Positions 19,876 to 33,772 are shown, numbered from the stretch's first letter. The stretch: 64,000 bases of DNA from Myxococcales bacterium (GCA_003170275.1 PNAM01000036.1:68846-132845); one strand, 5' to 3'. Translations and numbers: made by a program. Notes: generated from the sequence alone by a model not told the origin.

Positions 19876-20666
19876 CGATCGACGACTTCGAGAGCGACGT
19901 GCAGCGAGCCGAGGTCGTTCGACGAGCGTGCGTCGACCAGCGACCATGCGAGATCGAGGTTGCGGCGGTCGCGGCTGGTGGCCTTCTTGAAGTAGAGGAA
20001 GCCGTCGACGCGCGCGCCGGGCGGCAGGACGCCCTCGGGCAGCGCATTGCTGAGCACGTCGTACGAAGCGCGCGGGGTGGGGTAGTAGTCCGGTCCCCAG
20101 CCGAACACCCAGGTGGCGTAGTAGGGCGGGTAGATGAACGGGCCGCCCCAGTACAACGCGCCCGGGCCGTAGTAGTCGCGCAGGCCACCGGAGATGTAGA
20201 AGCCGCCCGAGCCGCGCCCGCCGTACGCGCCGAAGCCGACGCCGCCGCGACGGCCCGAGGGCGGGCCGATGATCACGCCGCCGCCGCGACTGCCGCCGGC
20301 GTGGCCGGAGCTGGAGCGCCCGCCGCCGTGACCACCGCCACCGCCGCCGCGACCGCCGCCCGCCCCGAGCGTGGGCTGAAACGGGTTGATCGCCGGGAAG
20401 CGGGTGCCGCGCTCGTCGCGCAGCGCGAAGTCGACCAGCGAGACGCGCACCTCGTACGGACCGGGGTTGTAGAGCTCGACGGCAATTGGTGTCAGATAGT
20501 CGGCGAGGTCGTACGGATCGGCCGCCCACTGATCGGCGAGCGCAGTCATGGAGACGCCCATCGGCGCCTGCGCCTGCGCCCGAGGCGCGCCGCCGCGCGG
20601 GATGACCGCGAACTCCGGGCCGCAACCGGCGAGCAGGCAAACCAACATCAGCGGGGCGCTGCGCAC
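19872..20666 (-). CDS. Gly-rich lipoprotein
   Basis: 264 residues from GTG 20666; ATG 20648 is an alternative. The lipobox is LAGC. A beta-sandwich-like part (AVELYNPGPYEVRVSL, LVDFALRDERGT) precedes a low-complexity Gly/Arg/Ser/His region (residues about 105-165) and an aromatic YYGPGALYWGGPFIYPPYY stretch. The C-terminus returns to a beta-rich form (VDGFLYFKKAT, LHVALEVVDR). The first and last segments resemble small periplasmic domains interrupted by the Gly-rich insert. I do not recognise a family. It is convergent with the PilZ gene (4-bp overlap of stops) and lies 37 bp downstream of the big kinase gene on the same strand. Confidence 0.65.
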   Translation of the reverse strand: MRSAPLMLVCLLAGCGPEFAVIPRGGAPRAQAQAPMGVSMTALADQWAADPYDLADYLTPIAVELYNPGPYEVRVSLVDFALRDERGTRFPAINPFQPTLGAGGGRGGGGGGHGGGRSSSGHAGGSRGGGVIIGPPSGRRGGVGFGAYGGRGSGGFYISGGLRDYYGPGALYWGGPFIYPPYYATWVFGWGPDYYPTPRASYDVLSNALPEGVLPPGARVDGFLYFKKATSRDRRNLDLAWSLVDARSSNDLGSLHVALEVVDR

Positions 20667-20703
20667 ACTACTAAGGTGGGCCCGCGGCCCGGCGAGATCA
20701 AGG

Positions 20704-25200
<4,497 letters not shown>

Positions 25201-25255
25201 GGATGCTAGCACGTTAGTTGCGCGGTCTCGAAGGTGCGCGCGAGACTGAAGACGC

Positions 25256-25798
25256 ATGTGGTTGGCTTTGGTGCTCTCGATCGCGCTCGCGCCGCGCGCC
25301 GCGCTGCCCGGCGCGTTGCCGCCGCGTCCCACCGTCGAGGCGCCTTCGGCGATCCGCTTCACCTCGGTGACCCACGAGCACGAGCTGGTGTGCCACGAGC
25401 CCGGGCGCCTGTGCTTCCTACCGGCGCCGGGCGCAACGCTGCGCGCGTCGGTGTTGTGGGGGACCAGCGCCGGCAAGATCCCGATCTTCTTTCGCGCGCC
25501 GACGGCCAGGAACGGGCCGTGGGATCTGCTGCTGGTGGCGAACCTCAAGCAGCGCAACCTGAAGGGGACGGTGATGATCGTGGTCTACGATCAGGAGGAC
25601 CGCGCGGCGCAGGCCAACCACGAGGTGACCGCGATGTGGCAGGCGGAGATGGATCCGTTCCGTATGTTCGCGCTGTGGCTGCACGTCGATCCCGACGAAA
25701 GCTCGATTTCGCACGGGCACGCCTACCTTTTCCAGGTGGTCCAGCTCGTGAAAAACCGCGAGGTTGTGCTCGCGCAAGGTAACGTCCGCTTCGAATAA
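25256..25798 (+). CDS. Uncharacterised exported protein
   Basis: 180 residues with an N-terminal hydrophobic segment (WLALVLSIALAPRAALPGA) consistent with a signal peptide. The mature part is a beta-rich single domain (LLLVANLKQRNLKG, VMIVVYDQEDR, AYLFQVVQLVKNREVVLAQGN) with two cysteines (LVCHEPGRLCFLP) likely forming a disulfide. I recognise no family. It is divergent from the multidomain kinase gene, with 55 bp between starts. Confidence 0.7.
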   Translation: MWLALVLSIALAPRAALPGALPPRPTVEAPSAIRFTSVTHEHELVCHEPGRLCFLPAPGATLRASVLWGTSAGKIPIFFRAPTARNGPWDLLLVANLKQRNLKGTVMIVVYDQEDRAAQANHEVTAMWQAEMDPFRMFALWLHVDPDESSISHGHAYLFQVVQLVKNREVVLAQGNVRFE

Positions 25799-25803
25799 TA
25801 CAG

Positions 25804-25818
25804 GGCAAATAAATTGCC
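25804..25818. terminator. Small hairpin after the exported-protein gene
   Basis: GGCAA, loop ATAAA, TTGCC: a perfect 5-bp stem six bases after the stop at 25798. The surrounding 25799-25875 is unusually A/T-rich for this window and probably also carries the promoter of the His-rich peptide gene; no convincing -35/-10 pair was found. Confidence 0.3.
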
Positions 25819-25875
25819 ATTGAGAACGCAACGCGTAATAGAGCAGTATTAAGATCAAGGGGAGTGGAGGATCAG

Positions 25876-26070
25876 ATGCGTTTCGTTCGCCTCACGGTGT
25901 GTGGTCTGGTGATGGCGGCTGTGCTGGCCGCGGGCTTCGACGCCGGCTCGCTGTCGCTCGGTGGCTCGACCGCGTATGCGCGGCACCACAGGCGGCACAA
26001 GCACCACCGCAAGCACGCTCGCAAGCATCACAAACGTCATCGCTCGGGCTCGACCGCTTCCGAGCTATAG
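25876..26070 (+). CDS. Small exported His/Lys/Arg-rich peptide
   Basis: 64 residues from ATG 25876, with GGAGG five bases upstream; the in-frame GTG 25864 lies in that signal and is less likely. Residues 1-34 form a signal peptide (FVRLTVCGLVMAAVLAAG, with a likely cut near AYA). The mature peptide has about eight His in the stretch ARHHRRHKHHRKH and the following KHHKRHR, then an acidic-free SGSTASEL tail. Such composition suggests metal binding or binding of polyanions (inference). The A/T-rich leader suggests its own promoter. The next gene begins 27 bp downstream on the same strand. Confidence 0.65.
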   Translation: MRFVRLTVCGLVMAAVLAAGFDAGSLSLGGSTAYARHHRRHKHHRKHARKHHKRHRSGSTASEL

Positions 26071-26096
26071 TCCCGCGCGCCGCACGCCGGCGCTGA

Positions 26097-27731
26097 ATGG
26101 GACAAAGCGACGACAAAGATCTTCGCGACGCCGTCCGCTCACGCGGCTTCCAACCCGCGCGCGCCGACGTGGACGGCCTGTTCGACCAACTCGCAACCGC
26201 CGAACGTGACGAAGCCGACGTGGCCGAGCGTGCGCTCGCGCGCCTCGGACCCGAGGCGGCGCGCCAGGCGATCGAGCGCTTCGCCAGCGCACGGCCGCCG
26301 CTGCGCGGGCGCCTGTGCAAGCTGGTGGGGCGCATCTGCCAGACGCGCGGCTCGGCCGAGCTGCGCCAGTTCCTGCTCGAGCGGCTGGCCGACGAGGACG
26401 ACAAGACGCGGCGCAACGCGATCATCGCGCTCGGCAAGCTCGACGGTGGCGAGATCGAGGCGGCGTTGATCGCGCGCTGGCCGCTGGGAAGCGTGTTCGA
26501 GCAGCGCTCGCTGGCGGCGGCGTTCGGCAAGCTGGGTGGCCCCGACGCGCTCGCGCTGTTGCGCGGGGTGCAGACGGAAGACCGCGAGCTGCGCCGCATC
26601 ACCGACGAGGCGCTGCTCAAGCTCGACCGCACGATCGGGCGCGCGCGCCATCAGGCCGAAGGTGGCATCGACGCCAGCGTGGCGGCGTCCGGCCCGCTCC
26701 AGGTCGCGCTGCACTGCCGCGCCGGGCTGGCGCGCCTGGTCGCCGCCGAGCTGCCCGTCGCGCTCACGCCGCGCGTGGTCAACGACGAGCTGGTGACGGC
26801 GACGCTGGTCGGCCCGCTCGCGCAGCTGTTCGACTCGCGCATCGCGCTCAAGTTCGCGTTTCCGCTGCCGACCGCCGTGGAGGTGAAAGATCCGCTGGTG
26901 GCCGATCTCGACAAGTCCGGACGCGCGGTGGTCGCGGCGCTGGTCTCCGACGAGGCCAAGCGGGTCTTCGGCGCGTTCACGCGCGGGGCGGTGCGCTACC
27001 GCATCGAGTGGGCGGGCGCGGGCCACCGTCGCGGGCTGACGTTCCGCTGCGCGCAGGCGGTGGCCAAGCGGCGCCCCGAGCTGGTCAACGATCCCACCGC
27101 GAGCTTGTGGGAGGTAGTGGTGTCGGAGCACCGCGGCGTGGTGTCGGTCGAGCTGTGGCCGCGCGGGCTGGCCGATCCGCGCTTTGCGTATCGGCGCGCG
27201 CACGTGCCGGCGTCGTCGCATCCCACGCTGGCGGCTGCGCTCGCGCGCGTGGCCGGCGTGCAGGCCGGGGACGTGGTGTGGGATCCGTTCGTCGGCGCCG
27301 GGACGGAGCTGGTCGAGCGGGCGCGCCTGGGCGCGACGGCGCGCATGTTCGGGACCGATCTCGATCCGACGGCGCTCGAGCTGGCGCGCACGAACCTGGA
27401 CGCGGCGGGCGTGACGGGCGTGGAGCTGGTGGTGGGCGATGCGCGCGAGTGGGAGCCGCCGGTGCGGCCGACGCTGGTGCTGACCAATCCGCCGATGGGG
27501 CGGCGGGTGCTGAACAAGAGCCTCACCGGTGCGCTGTACGACGCGTTCCTCGATCACGTCGGGCGCGTGCTGGCGCCGGGCGGGCGGCTGGTGTGGCTGT
27601 CGCCGCGGGCCAAGGATACGACCGAGCGCGCGCTGCGAGCGGGGCTGCGCGAGACCTACCGCCAGCAGGTGGACATGGGCGGCTTCTGGGCGGAGCTGCA
27701 GGCGTTCGAGAAGCGGGGCGGGTCGCGGTAG
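26097..27731 (+). CDS. HEAT-repeat / THUMP-like / RNA methyltransferase fusion
   Basis: 544 residues. Residues about 30-195 are HEAT-type helical repeats (TRRNAIIALGKLDGGEIEAAL, QRSLAAAFGKLGGPDALALL are two units). Residues about 205-340 resemble the N-terminal part of THUMP-family methyltransferases (LHCRAGLARLVAAEL). Residues about 370-540 are a Rossmann methyltransferase: SAM motif DPFVGAGTELVERA (about 396), acidic FGTDLDPTALELAR and catalytic LTNPPMGRR (about 463). The NPPM motif suggests base N-methylation, probably of guanosine in tRNA or rRNA as in TrmN/RlmL relatives (inference). The HEAT repeats could guide protein or RNA docking. It is cytoplasmic and convergent with the LRR gene. 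Confidence 0.85.
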   Translation: MGQSDDKDLRDAVRSRGFQPARADVDGLFDQLATAERDEADVAERALARLGPEAARQAIERFASARPPLRGRLCKLVGRICQTRGSAELRQFLLERLADEDDKTRRNAIIALGKLDGGEIEAALIARWPLGSVFEQRSLAAAFGKLGGPDALALLRGVQTEDRELRRITDEALLKLDRTIGRARHQAEGGIDASVAASGPLQVALHCRAGLARLVAAELPVALTPRVVNDELVTATLVGPLAQLFDSRIALKFAFPLPTAVEVKDPLVADLDKSGRAVVAALVSDEAKRVFGAFTRGAVRYRIEWAGAGHRRGLTFRCAQAVAKRRPELVNDPTASLWEVVVSEHRGVVSVELWPRGLADPRFAYRRAHVPASSHPTLAAALARVAGVQAGDVVWDPFVGAGTELVERARLGATARMFGTDLDPTALELARTNLDAAGVTGVELVVGDAREWEPPVRPTLVLTNPPMGRRVLNKSLTGALYDAFLDHVGRVLAPGGRLVWLSPRAKDTTERALRAGLRETYRQQVDMGGFWAELQAFEKRGGSR

Positions 27732-27750
27732 CGCCCCCTCGCGAGGCGCT
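27730..27750. terminator. Bidirectional hairpin between convergent genes
   Basis: AGCGCC and GGCGCT form a 6-bp stem around a CCC bulge and an inner TCG/CGA pair. It fills the 19-bp gap between the stops of the methyltransferase and LRR genes and ends in TT. Confidence 0.45.
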
Positions 27751-28830
27751 TCACTGATCGCCGGCCAGCGTCCGCCTCGACGGGATCGCCGGCGCCGCCG
27801 ATCGCTTCCAGGCTCGCAGCGCTTCGACGCCGGCGGGGCCGATGCGATTCCCGCGCAGCTCGAGCTCGCGCAGCCCAAAGAGCGCGCTCGAGGTCGCCAG
27901 GGCCACGGCGCCTTCGTCGCCGATGCTGGTGCGCGTCAGGTTGAGCTGCTCGAGCGACGCGAGCGCGGGCGCTTCGGCGAGGGCGCGCGCGCCGTCGTCA
28001 CCGAGCGGGTTGTTGCACAGCGAGAGTCGGGTCAGTCGTCGCACGAGCGGCGCGGCGCCGAGCGCACGCACGCCGGCCGCGTCGATCCGGTTGCGCTTGA
28101 GCGAGAGCGCTTCGAGCGGCGGGAGGTGCGCCGCGGCGGCCAGCGCCCACAGCGCGCGCGAGCCGAGCCGGGTGCGTGCGAGCGACAGCGCGCGCAGCCG
28201 TGGCAGGTTGGCGGCGTCCGCGAGCTGCTGCGCGCCAGCGTCGCCGAGCGGGTTGCCCGACAGATCGAGCGCCTCGAGCTGCGCCAGGTGCGGCGAGCAC
28301 GCCAGCGCGCGCGCGCCGGCGGGGCCGATGTGGTTGCCCGAGAGCCGCAGCTCGCGCAGGTTGGCCAAAAGCGGCGATGAGGCGAGCGCAGCGGCGCCGG
28401 CGTCGCCGATCGCGTTGCCCGACAGCACCAGCGTCTCCAGCCGCGCGGGCGAGCGCGCGCCCGCCAGTCGCACGGCGCCGTCATCGCCCAGCTGGTTGCC
28501 GGTCAGATCGAGCTCGACCAGCCCGGCGAGCGATTCCGAGTTGGCCAGCGCGGCGACGCCCAGCGGGCCCAGGCGATCTTCGGCCAGCGACAGCGCGCGC
28601 AGGGCGATCGCGTCGGGACGCGCGCCGAGCAGGTGTGCGAACCGCGCGCCCGCGTAGCGCCGTCGCGCGAGCTCGAGCCGCGTGCGGCCCACGAGCCCGC
28701 CCCGATCGAGCCAGTCGCGCAAGCCGGCGGCGTCACGCACGTCCTCGGGACCGTCGGATCCGCCGGTGTGCAGCGGCGCTTCGGCGCCGGAGCCGGCAAG
28801 CCACGCGCTCAGCGTCTCGGTGAGCCACAT
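27751..28830 (-). CDS. Leucine-rich repeat protein (ribonuclease-inhibitor type)
   Basis: 359 residues. After an N-terminal helical region of about 85 residues come ten repeats of 24-27 residues, for example LRELRLSGNHIGPAGARAL, LEALDLSGNPLGDAGAQQL and LTRLSLCNNPLGDDGARAL. The pattern LxxLxLxxNxLGxxGAxAL is that of RNI/RanGAP-like repeats, which form a curved scaffold for protein binding. No signal peptide, so cytoplasmic or a partner of a signalling protein. No enzyme motif. The TRAP-type binding-protein gene ends 70 bp upstream on the same strand. Confidence 0.85.
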   Translation of the reverse strand: MWLTETLSAWLAGSGAEAPLHTGGSDGPEDVRDAAGLRDWLDRGGLVGRTRLELARRRYAGARFAHLLGARPDAIALRALSLAEDRLGPLGVAALANSESLAGLVELDLTGNQLGDDGAVRLAGARSPARLETLVLSGNAIGDAGAAALASSPLLANLRELRLSGNHIGPAGARALACSPHLAQLEALDLSGNPLGDAGAQQLADAANLPRLRALSLARTRLGSRALWALAAAAHLPPLEALSLKRNRIDAAGVRALGAAPLVRRLTRLSLCNNPLGDDGARALAEAPALASLEQLNLTRTSIGDEGAVALATSSALFGLRELELRGNRIGPAGVEALRAWKRSAAPAIPSRRTLAGDQ

Positions 28831-28900
28831 CTGCTCCGGGTTATGTGCACCGGCATACGAGCGGCAAGGTGGGAGAACGGCGCCTGCCGGCCGCGCCGCG

Positions 28901-29902
28901 CTAGTTCTTGGCGGTCTTCGGGTGGCTGGCGCGATAGGCGGCGACCAGCGCGGTGACGCGCTTCATCAGCACCGGCGCGATCAATTTCGTGCCCAGGCTC
29001 TCCGACGCGGCGCGCGCGGCCTCCAGGAACTCGACGCGAAACGTGTCGGCGGGCTGCACCGGCATGAGCCCCTGTCGCCCGAACAGCCCGCCCATCAGCT
29101 TCCGGTCCTGCTCCTCGCCCACTACCTCCAGGCGGTTGGACAGCTTCGCGGTGGCCGCGCGCAACGCCTGCTGGTGCGGCAGGGGCAGCCGGTCCATCGA
29201 GCGGTTGGTGGTCACCAGGCAGCTGATCAGATAGTTGGCGTGCACTTCCGTCACGTAGTGCGCCTGCGCGGACCACTGGTACGCCAGCATCGCCGCGGGG
29301 ACGCCGAAAAAACCGTCGACCTTGCCTTCGGTGTACGCGGCGCCGGCCGCCTCGATCGACAGCGGCACCAGGTTGAGCCCCATGGCGCGCATCGGCAGGT
29401 TGGTCATGTCGTCGAACTCCCACGACCACATGCGCTCGCGCTTGAGGTCGGCCAGCGTCTTCACCGGCCGGCGCGACGCGATCACGATCGGGCCGAGCAG
29501 CGCGTGGCCGAGGAACGCGTAGCCGTTGTCACGGAACTCCTGCTCGAACACCGGGCGCAGCTGCACCGCGACCGAGCGCACCTCTTCCCGGCTCTCGTAC
29601 AGCCCGGGCACGCGCAGCGCGCGAAACGACGGCGAGACGCGCTCGCACAGCATGCCGCCCGAGCCCACGCCGTCGAGTTGCTCCTTGCGGATGCGCTCCT
29701 GCACCTGCAGATCGTCGCCGGCGATGCCGCCGAAGTACCACTTGATCGCCACCTCGCCGCCGGTGGTCGCCAGCACCTCGCGGCTGAACGCGCGCATCTC
29801 GCGCGCCCACGCGGTGCCGTCTGGGGCGACGGTGGCCATGCGCAGCGTGTACTTGACCTCGGCGCCGGAGGTCGACGGCACCGCGAGCAGCGCCAGGCAC
29901 AC
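28901..29902 (-). CDS. TRAP-type solute-binding protein (DctP-like), no permease nearby
   Basis: 333 residues from GTG 29902. The exported part begins AEVKYTLRMATVAPDGTAW, the family's first strand, with the ligand-pocket signature GYAFLGHALLGP and the conserved Arg in SRRPVKTLADLKRERMWSWE followed by the GFFGVP hinge. The signal peptide as called (VCLALLAVPSTSGA) lacks a basic start; an in-frame CTG at 29917, overlapping the stop of the kinase gene, would supply LRRAL and give a normal signal. DctQ and DctM partners are absent from the flanks, so the protein may be an orphan receptor or pair elsewhere. The PEGA kinase directly upstream suggests linked sensing (inference). Confidence 0.8.
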   Translation of the reverse strand: MCLALLAVPSTSGAEVKYTLRMATVAPDGTAWAREMRAFSREVLATTGGEVAIKWYFGGIAGDDLQVQERIRKEQLDGVGSGGMLCERVSPSFRALRVPGLYESREEVRSVAVQLRPVFEQEFRDNGYAFLGHALLGPIVIASRRPVKTLADLKRERMWSWEFDDMTNLPMRAMGLNLVPLSIEAAGAAYTEGKVDGFFGVPAAMLAYQWSAQAHYVTEVHANYLISCLVTTNRSMDRLPLPHQQALRAATAKLSNRLEVVGEEQDRKLMGGLFGRQGLMPVQPADTFRVEFLEAARAASESLGTKLIAPVLMKRVTALVAAYRASHPKTAKN

Positions 29903-29913
29903 CAGCGCGCGCC

Positions 29914-31815
29914 TCAGTTGTCACCTGGCGGCCGCGCCGGCGCCCCGGCCGCGCCGAGCAGCAGGCGCACGGTCTGTCCCTGCCCGACGCTGACGGCGGC
30001 GTTCTGGCCCTTGATGCCGTTGCCGTCGCGCAGCTCGACCACGTGCTTGCCGGTCGGCACCTGGATGCCCAGCGTGGGTGTGGTGTAGCCGGTGTTGAGC
30101 CCGTCGATCCACACCTCGGCGGCGGTGTTCGCGTCGACCATCAACGTTCCGCGCGGCTGCGTCTCGGGCTTGAGCGTGAGGTTCAGGCTGGTCATCTTGT
30201 CGTCGGGCGTGAGCGGCTTGACCAGCGTCTGGAAGCCGTTCTTGACGATCCGCATCTCGTGAAAGTCTTCGTCGGTGATGTCGACGTACGTCGGCGTCTC
30301 GCCGAACGCGAGCCGGCCGTCGAGGAACACCGACGCGCCGTCGGGCATCGAGCGCACCTCGAGCCGGTGCGTGGCCGGCGGCAGCGAGACCTGCACCACG
30401 CTGCGCTCGTCGTCCTTGAGCGCCACCGTTTGCGAGACCGGGGCCACGCCCTGCCGCTCGAAGCGGACGGTGTGCGTGCCGGCGAGCACATCGGGGACCC
30501 AGGTGGGCGTGGTGCGGCCGAGCGGCTTGCCGTCGAGCACCACCGAGGCGCCGGCCGGCTCGGAGATGAGCAGGAAGCCGCCGCTCGCGCCGGTGCGCGC
30601 CTTGCTCAGACGCGACAGCACGAAGGTGCCGGCCATGCCCACCGCGAGCGCGAACAGCGCCACCAGCAGCACGCTGACCACGCGACCACGCCGCGGAACG
30701 AACGGCAGCGCGCCGCTGGGAAAGTCGTGGCGCGGGGTGGTGCGGCCCTCTTCGCCGATCGGATACAGCTCCTGCGAGATCGAGCGCGTCGCGCCCAGCG
30801 TGAACACCGACGACTCGAGCGAGCGCGCCAGCTCGGCCACGTTGGCGTAACGATCCGCCGGCACCTTCGCCAGCGCGCGCCCCAGCACCTTCTCCAGCAG
30901 CTCGGGCGCGTCGGGCACCAGCGTGCGCAGTGGCGGCGGGTTGTCGTGGATCTGCTGGTAGAGCACCTGCACGTCGTCCTCGCCGTTGAACGGCGGGCGG
31001 CCGGCGAGCATCTCGTACAACAGACAGCCGAGCGCGTAGATGTCCGAGCGCGAGTCGACCGGCCGGCCGGCGATCTGCTCGGGCGACATGTAGCGCGGCG
31101 TGCCGACCACCTGCCCGGTGCGGGTGAGCCCGCTCTTCTCGACGCTGGAGGCGAGCTTGGCCAGGCCGAAGTCGATCAGCTTGGGCGTGTGGCCGAGCTC
31201 GAGATCGGGCGTGAGGATCACGTTCGCCGGCTTGAGATCGCGGTGGATGATGCCTGCCGCGTGCGCTGCGCCGAGCGCCCAGCACAGCCGCACCGACACC
31301 TGGATCGCCTCGAGGATCGACAGCGGGCCCTTCTCCTTGAGCCGCTCCGAGAGCGTCTGGCCGCGCACGTACTCCATGACCAGGAACGTCGGATCGCCGA
31401 CCACCAGGTCGAGGAAGCGCGCCACGTTGGGGTGCTCGATGGCGGCGATTGCCTGCGCCTCCTGCTGGAAGCGCTCGCGGAACACCGCGTCGGCGAGCAG
31501 CTCGGGCTTGAGCAGCTTGACCGCCACGCGCAGGCGGATGGCCAGGTTCTCGGCGACGAACACCTCGCCCATCGCGCCGCCGCCGAGCCGCGAGACCAGC
31601 CGATAGCGATCTCCGACGATGGTCCCGACGTCGACCGAGCGCGGCGCGCGCACCTTGGACCCCAGCTCCGGCTGGGTGTCGAGGTGCGGATCGGACGGCG
31701 GATCGTGGTCGATCAGGCCCTCCTCCGTTCGCGCCAATTGGGGCGGCGCGGGAATCGTATCTCTGTCTCTTGGCCTCGACATGCGCGCAGGAATGGCTCT
31801 TTTTGAGTATACCAT
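29914..31815 (-). CDS. Transmembrane Ser/Thr protein kinase with three PEGA domains
   Basis: 633 residues from ATG 31815; GTG 31821 and ATG 31782 are in-frame alternatives, and neither can be excluded. The kinase (residues about 75-330) shows LGGGAMGEVFVA, AVKLL, IIHRDLKPANVIL, LIDFGLAK and RYMSPEQIAG, all catalytic residues intact. A single membrane helix lies near residues 380-403 (SVLLVALFALAVGMAG). Three PEGA beta domains follow (EPAGASVVLDGKPLGRTTP, PDGASVFLDGRLAFGETP, AAEVWIDGLNTGYTTP), a usual extracytoplasmic binding part. Its 3' end overlaps the start region of the TRAP-type gene, and it is divergent from the pirin gene. Confidence 0.93.
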   Translation of the reverse strand: MVYSKRAIPARMSRPRDRDTIPAPPQLARTEEGLIDHDPPSDPHLDTQPELGSKVRAPRSVDVGTIVGDRYRLVSRLGGGAMGEVFVAENLAIRLRVAVKLLKPELLADAVFRERFQQEAQAIAAIEHPNVARFLDLVVGDPTFLVMEYVRGQTLSERLKEKGPLSILEAIQVSVRLCWALGAAHAAGIIHRDLKPANVILTPDLELGHTPKLIDFGLAKLASSVEKSGLTRTGQVVGTPRYMSPEQIAGRPVDSRSDIYALGCLLYEMLAGRPPFNGEDDVQVLYQQIHDNPPPLRTLVPDAPELLEKVLGRALAKVPADRYANVAELARSLESSVFTLGATRSISQELYPIGEEGRTTPRHDFPSGALPFVPRRGRVVSVLLVALFALAVGMAGTFVLSRLSKARTGASGGFLLISEPAGASVVLDGKPLGRTTPTWVPDVLAGTHTVRFERQGVAPVSQTVALKDDERSVVQVSLPPATHRLEVRSMPDGASVFLDGRLAFGETPTYVDITDEDFHEMRIVKNGFQTLVKPLTPDDKMTSLNLTLKPETQPRGTLMVDANTAAEVWIDGLNTGYTTPTLGIQVPTGKHVVELRDGNGIKGQNAAVSVGQGQTVRLLLGAAGAPARPPGDN

Positions 31816-31848
31816 GTCCACCTATTACCTGGGTGACGGAGGGAAGCC

Positions 31849-32547
<699 letters not shown>

Positions 32548-32623
32548 TCGGCTGATTCCCCCTCCCACCACAGGCACGGCGCGGATCGTCTCGGAGCGGA
32601 CGATCGTCTTTCTCATCGGCGCG

Positions 32624-33772
32624 GTGCAGTTCATCAACATCCTCGACTTCGTCATGGTCATGCCGCTCGGGCCGGACTTCGCGCACGCGCTCGCGATTCC
32701 GGGGTCGAAGCTGGGGTTCATCGGCGGCGCGTACACCGCGGCGGCGGCGGTCTCCGGGCTGGCGGGATCGTTCTTCCTCGATCGTTTCGATCGGCGCAAC
32801 GCGCTGGCGGTGGCCATGCTCGGGCTGGGGCTGGGCACGCTCTCGGGCGCGTTCGCCACCGGGCTGCCGTCGCTGCTGGCGGCGCGCGTGTTGGCCGGGC
32901 TGTTCGGCGGGCCGGCCACCTCGCTGGCGTTCTCGATCATCGCCGACGTGATCCCGGCCGAGCGGCGCGGCAAGGCGATGGGCGCGGTGATGGGCGCGTT
33001 CTCGGTGGCGTCGGTGGTGGGCGTGCCGATCGGGCTCGAGCTGGCGCAGCACGGCGGCTGGCGCATGCCGTTCATCGGTACGGCGGTGCTCGGCGCGGCG
33101 GTCACCACCGGCGTGATCACGTTCCTGCCGCCGATGCGCCTGCACCTGGTAGGCCGCGTCGCGGGCGACAAGGGACCGGCGCTGCGCGAGGTGTTCGAGC
33201 GGCCGCTGGTGCTGCTCAGCTACTCGATGACCGCGGTGGTGATGCTGAGCGGCTTCATCATCATCCCGAACATCTCGACCTACGTGCAGGAGAACCTGCA
33301 CTTCCCGCGCGCGCACCTGAGCTGGCTGTACTTCGCCGGCGGGATCGTCAGCTTCTTCGCCACGCGGCTCGGCGGGATCCTGGTCGATCGCTACGGCTCC
33401 TTCAAGGTCGGTTCGCTGGGCGCGGGCGTGCTGCTGCTCACGCAGTGGATGTGGTTCATGCAGGTGCCGCCGCCCATCCCGCTGGTCGTGCTGTACATGA
33501 TCTTCATGCTGGCGATGGGCCTGCGCAACGTCTCGTACAACACGCTCACGTCCAAGGTGCCGTCGCTGCGCGTGCGCGCGCGCTTCATGTCGATCCAGTC
33601 GGCGGTGCAGCACGCGGCCTCGGCGCTGGGCGCGTTCCTGTCGGCGCAGATCTTGAGCGAGCTGCCCGATCGCCAGCTGGTCGGCATGACCACCGTCGCC
33701 GCGGTGGCGATGGGGCTCACCGCGATCGTGCCGCTGTTGCTGTTCCGCGTGGAGCGCGGCGTGACGCCCTGA
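32624..33772 (+). CDS. MFS transporter (drug or sugar efflux type)
   Basis: 382 residues from GTG 32624, but this start cuts the first membrane helix. The frame is open back to CTG 32552 / ATT 32555, which would add ARIVSERTIVFLIGA and complete helix 1, so the real start is probably non-AUG (see findings). About 12 helices follow. The loop 2-3 motif is DRFDRRNAL, and loop 8-9 carries GGILVDRYG, both MFS signatures. It likely exports small molecules across the inner membrane in exchange for protons. It seems to be co-transcribed with the pirin gene. Its stop abuts the stop of the convergent anti-sigma gene. Confidence 0.88.
   Translation: MQFINILDFVMVMPLGPDFAHALAIPGSKLGFIGGAYTAAAAVSGLAGSFFLDRFDRRNALAVAMLGLGLGTLSGAFATGLPSLLAARVLAGLFGGPATSLAFSIIADVIPAERRGKAMGAVMGAFSVASVVGVPIGLELAQHGGWRMPFIGTAVLGAAVTTGVITFLPPMRLHLVGRVAGDKGPALREVFERPLVLLSYSMTAVVMLSGFIIIPNISTYVQENLHFPRAHLSWLYFAGGIVSFFATRLGGILVDRYGSFKVGSLGAGVLLLTQWMWFMQVPPPIPLVVLYMIFMLAMGLRNVSYNTLTSKVPSLRVRARFMSIQSAVQHAASALGAFLSAQILSELPDRQLVGMTTVAAVAMGLTAIVPLLLFRVERGVTP

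Noticed and set aside
20270..20370. GCC/CGC trinucleotide-like runs
   Set aside because: Gly codons of a lipoprotein, not a separate repeat element.
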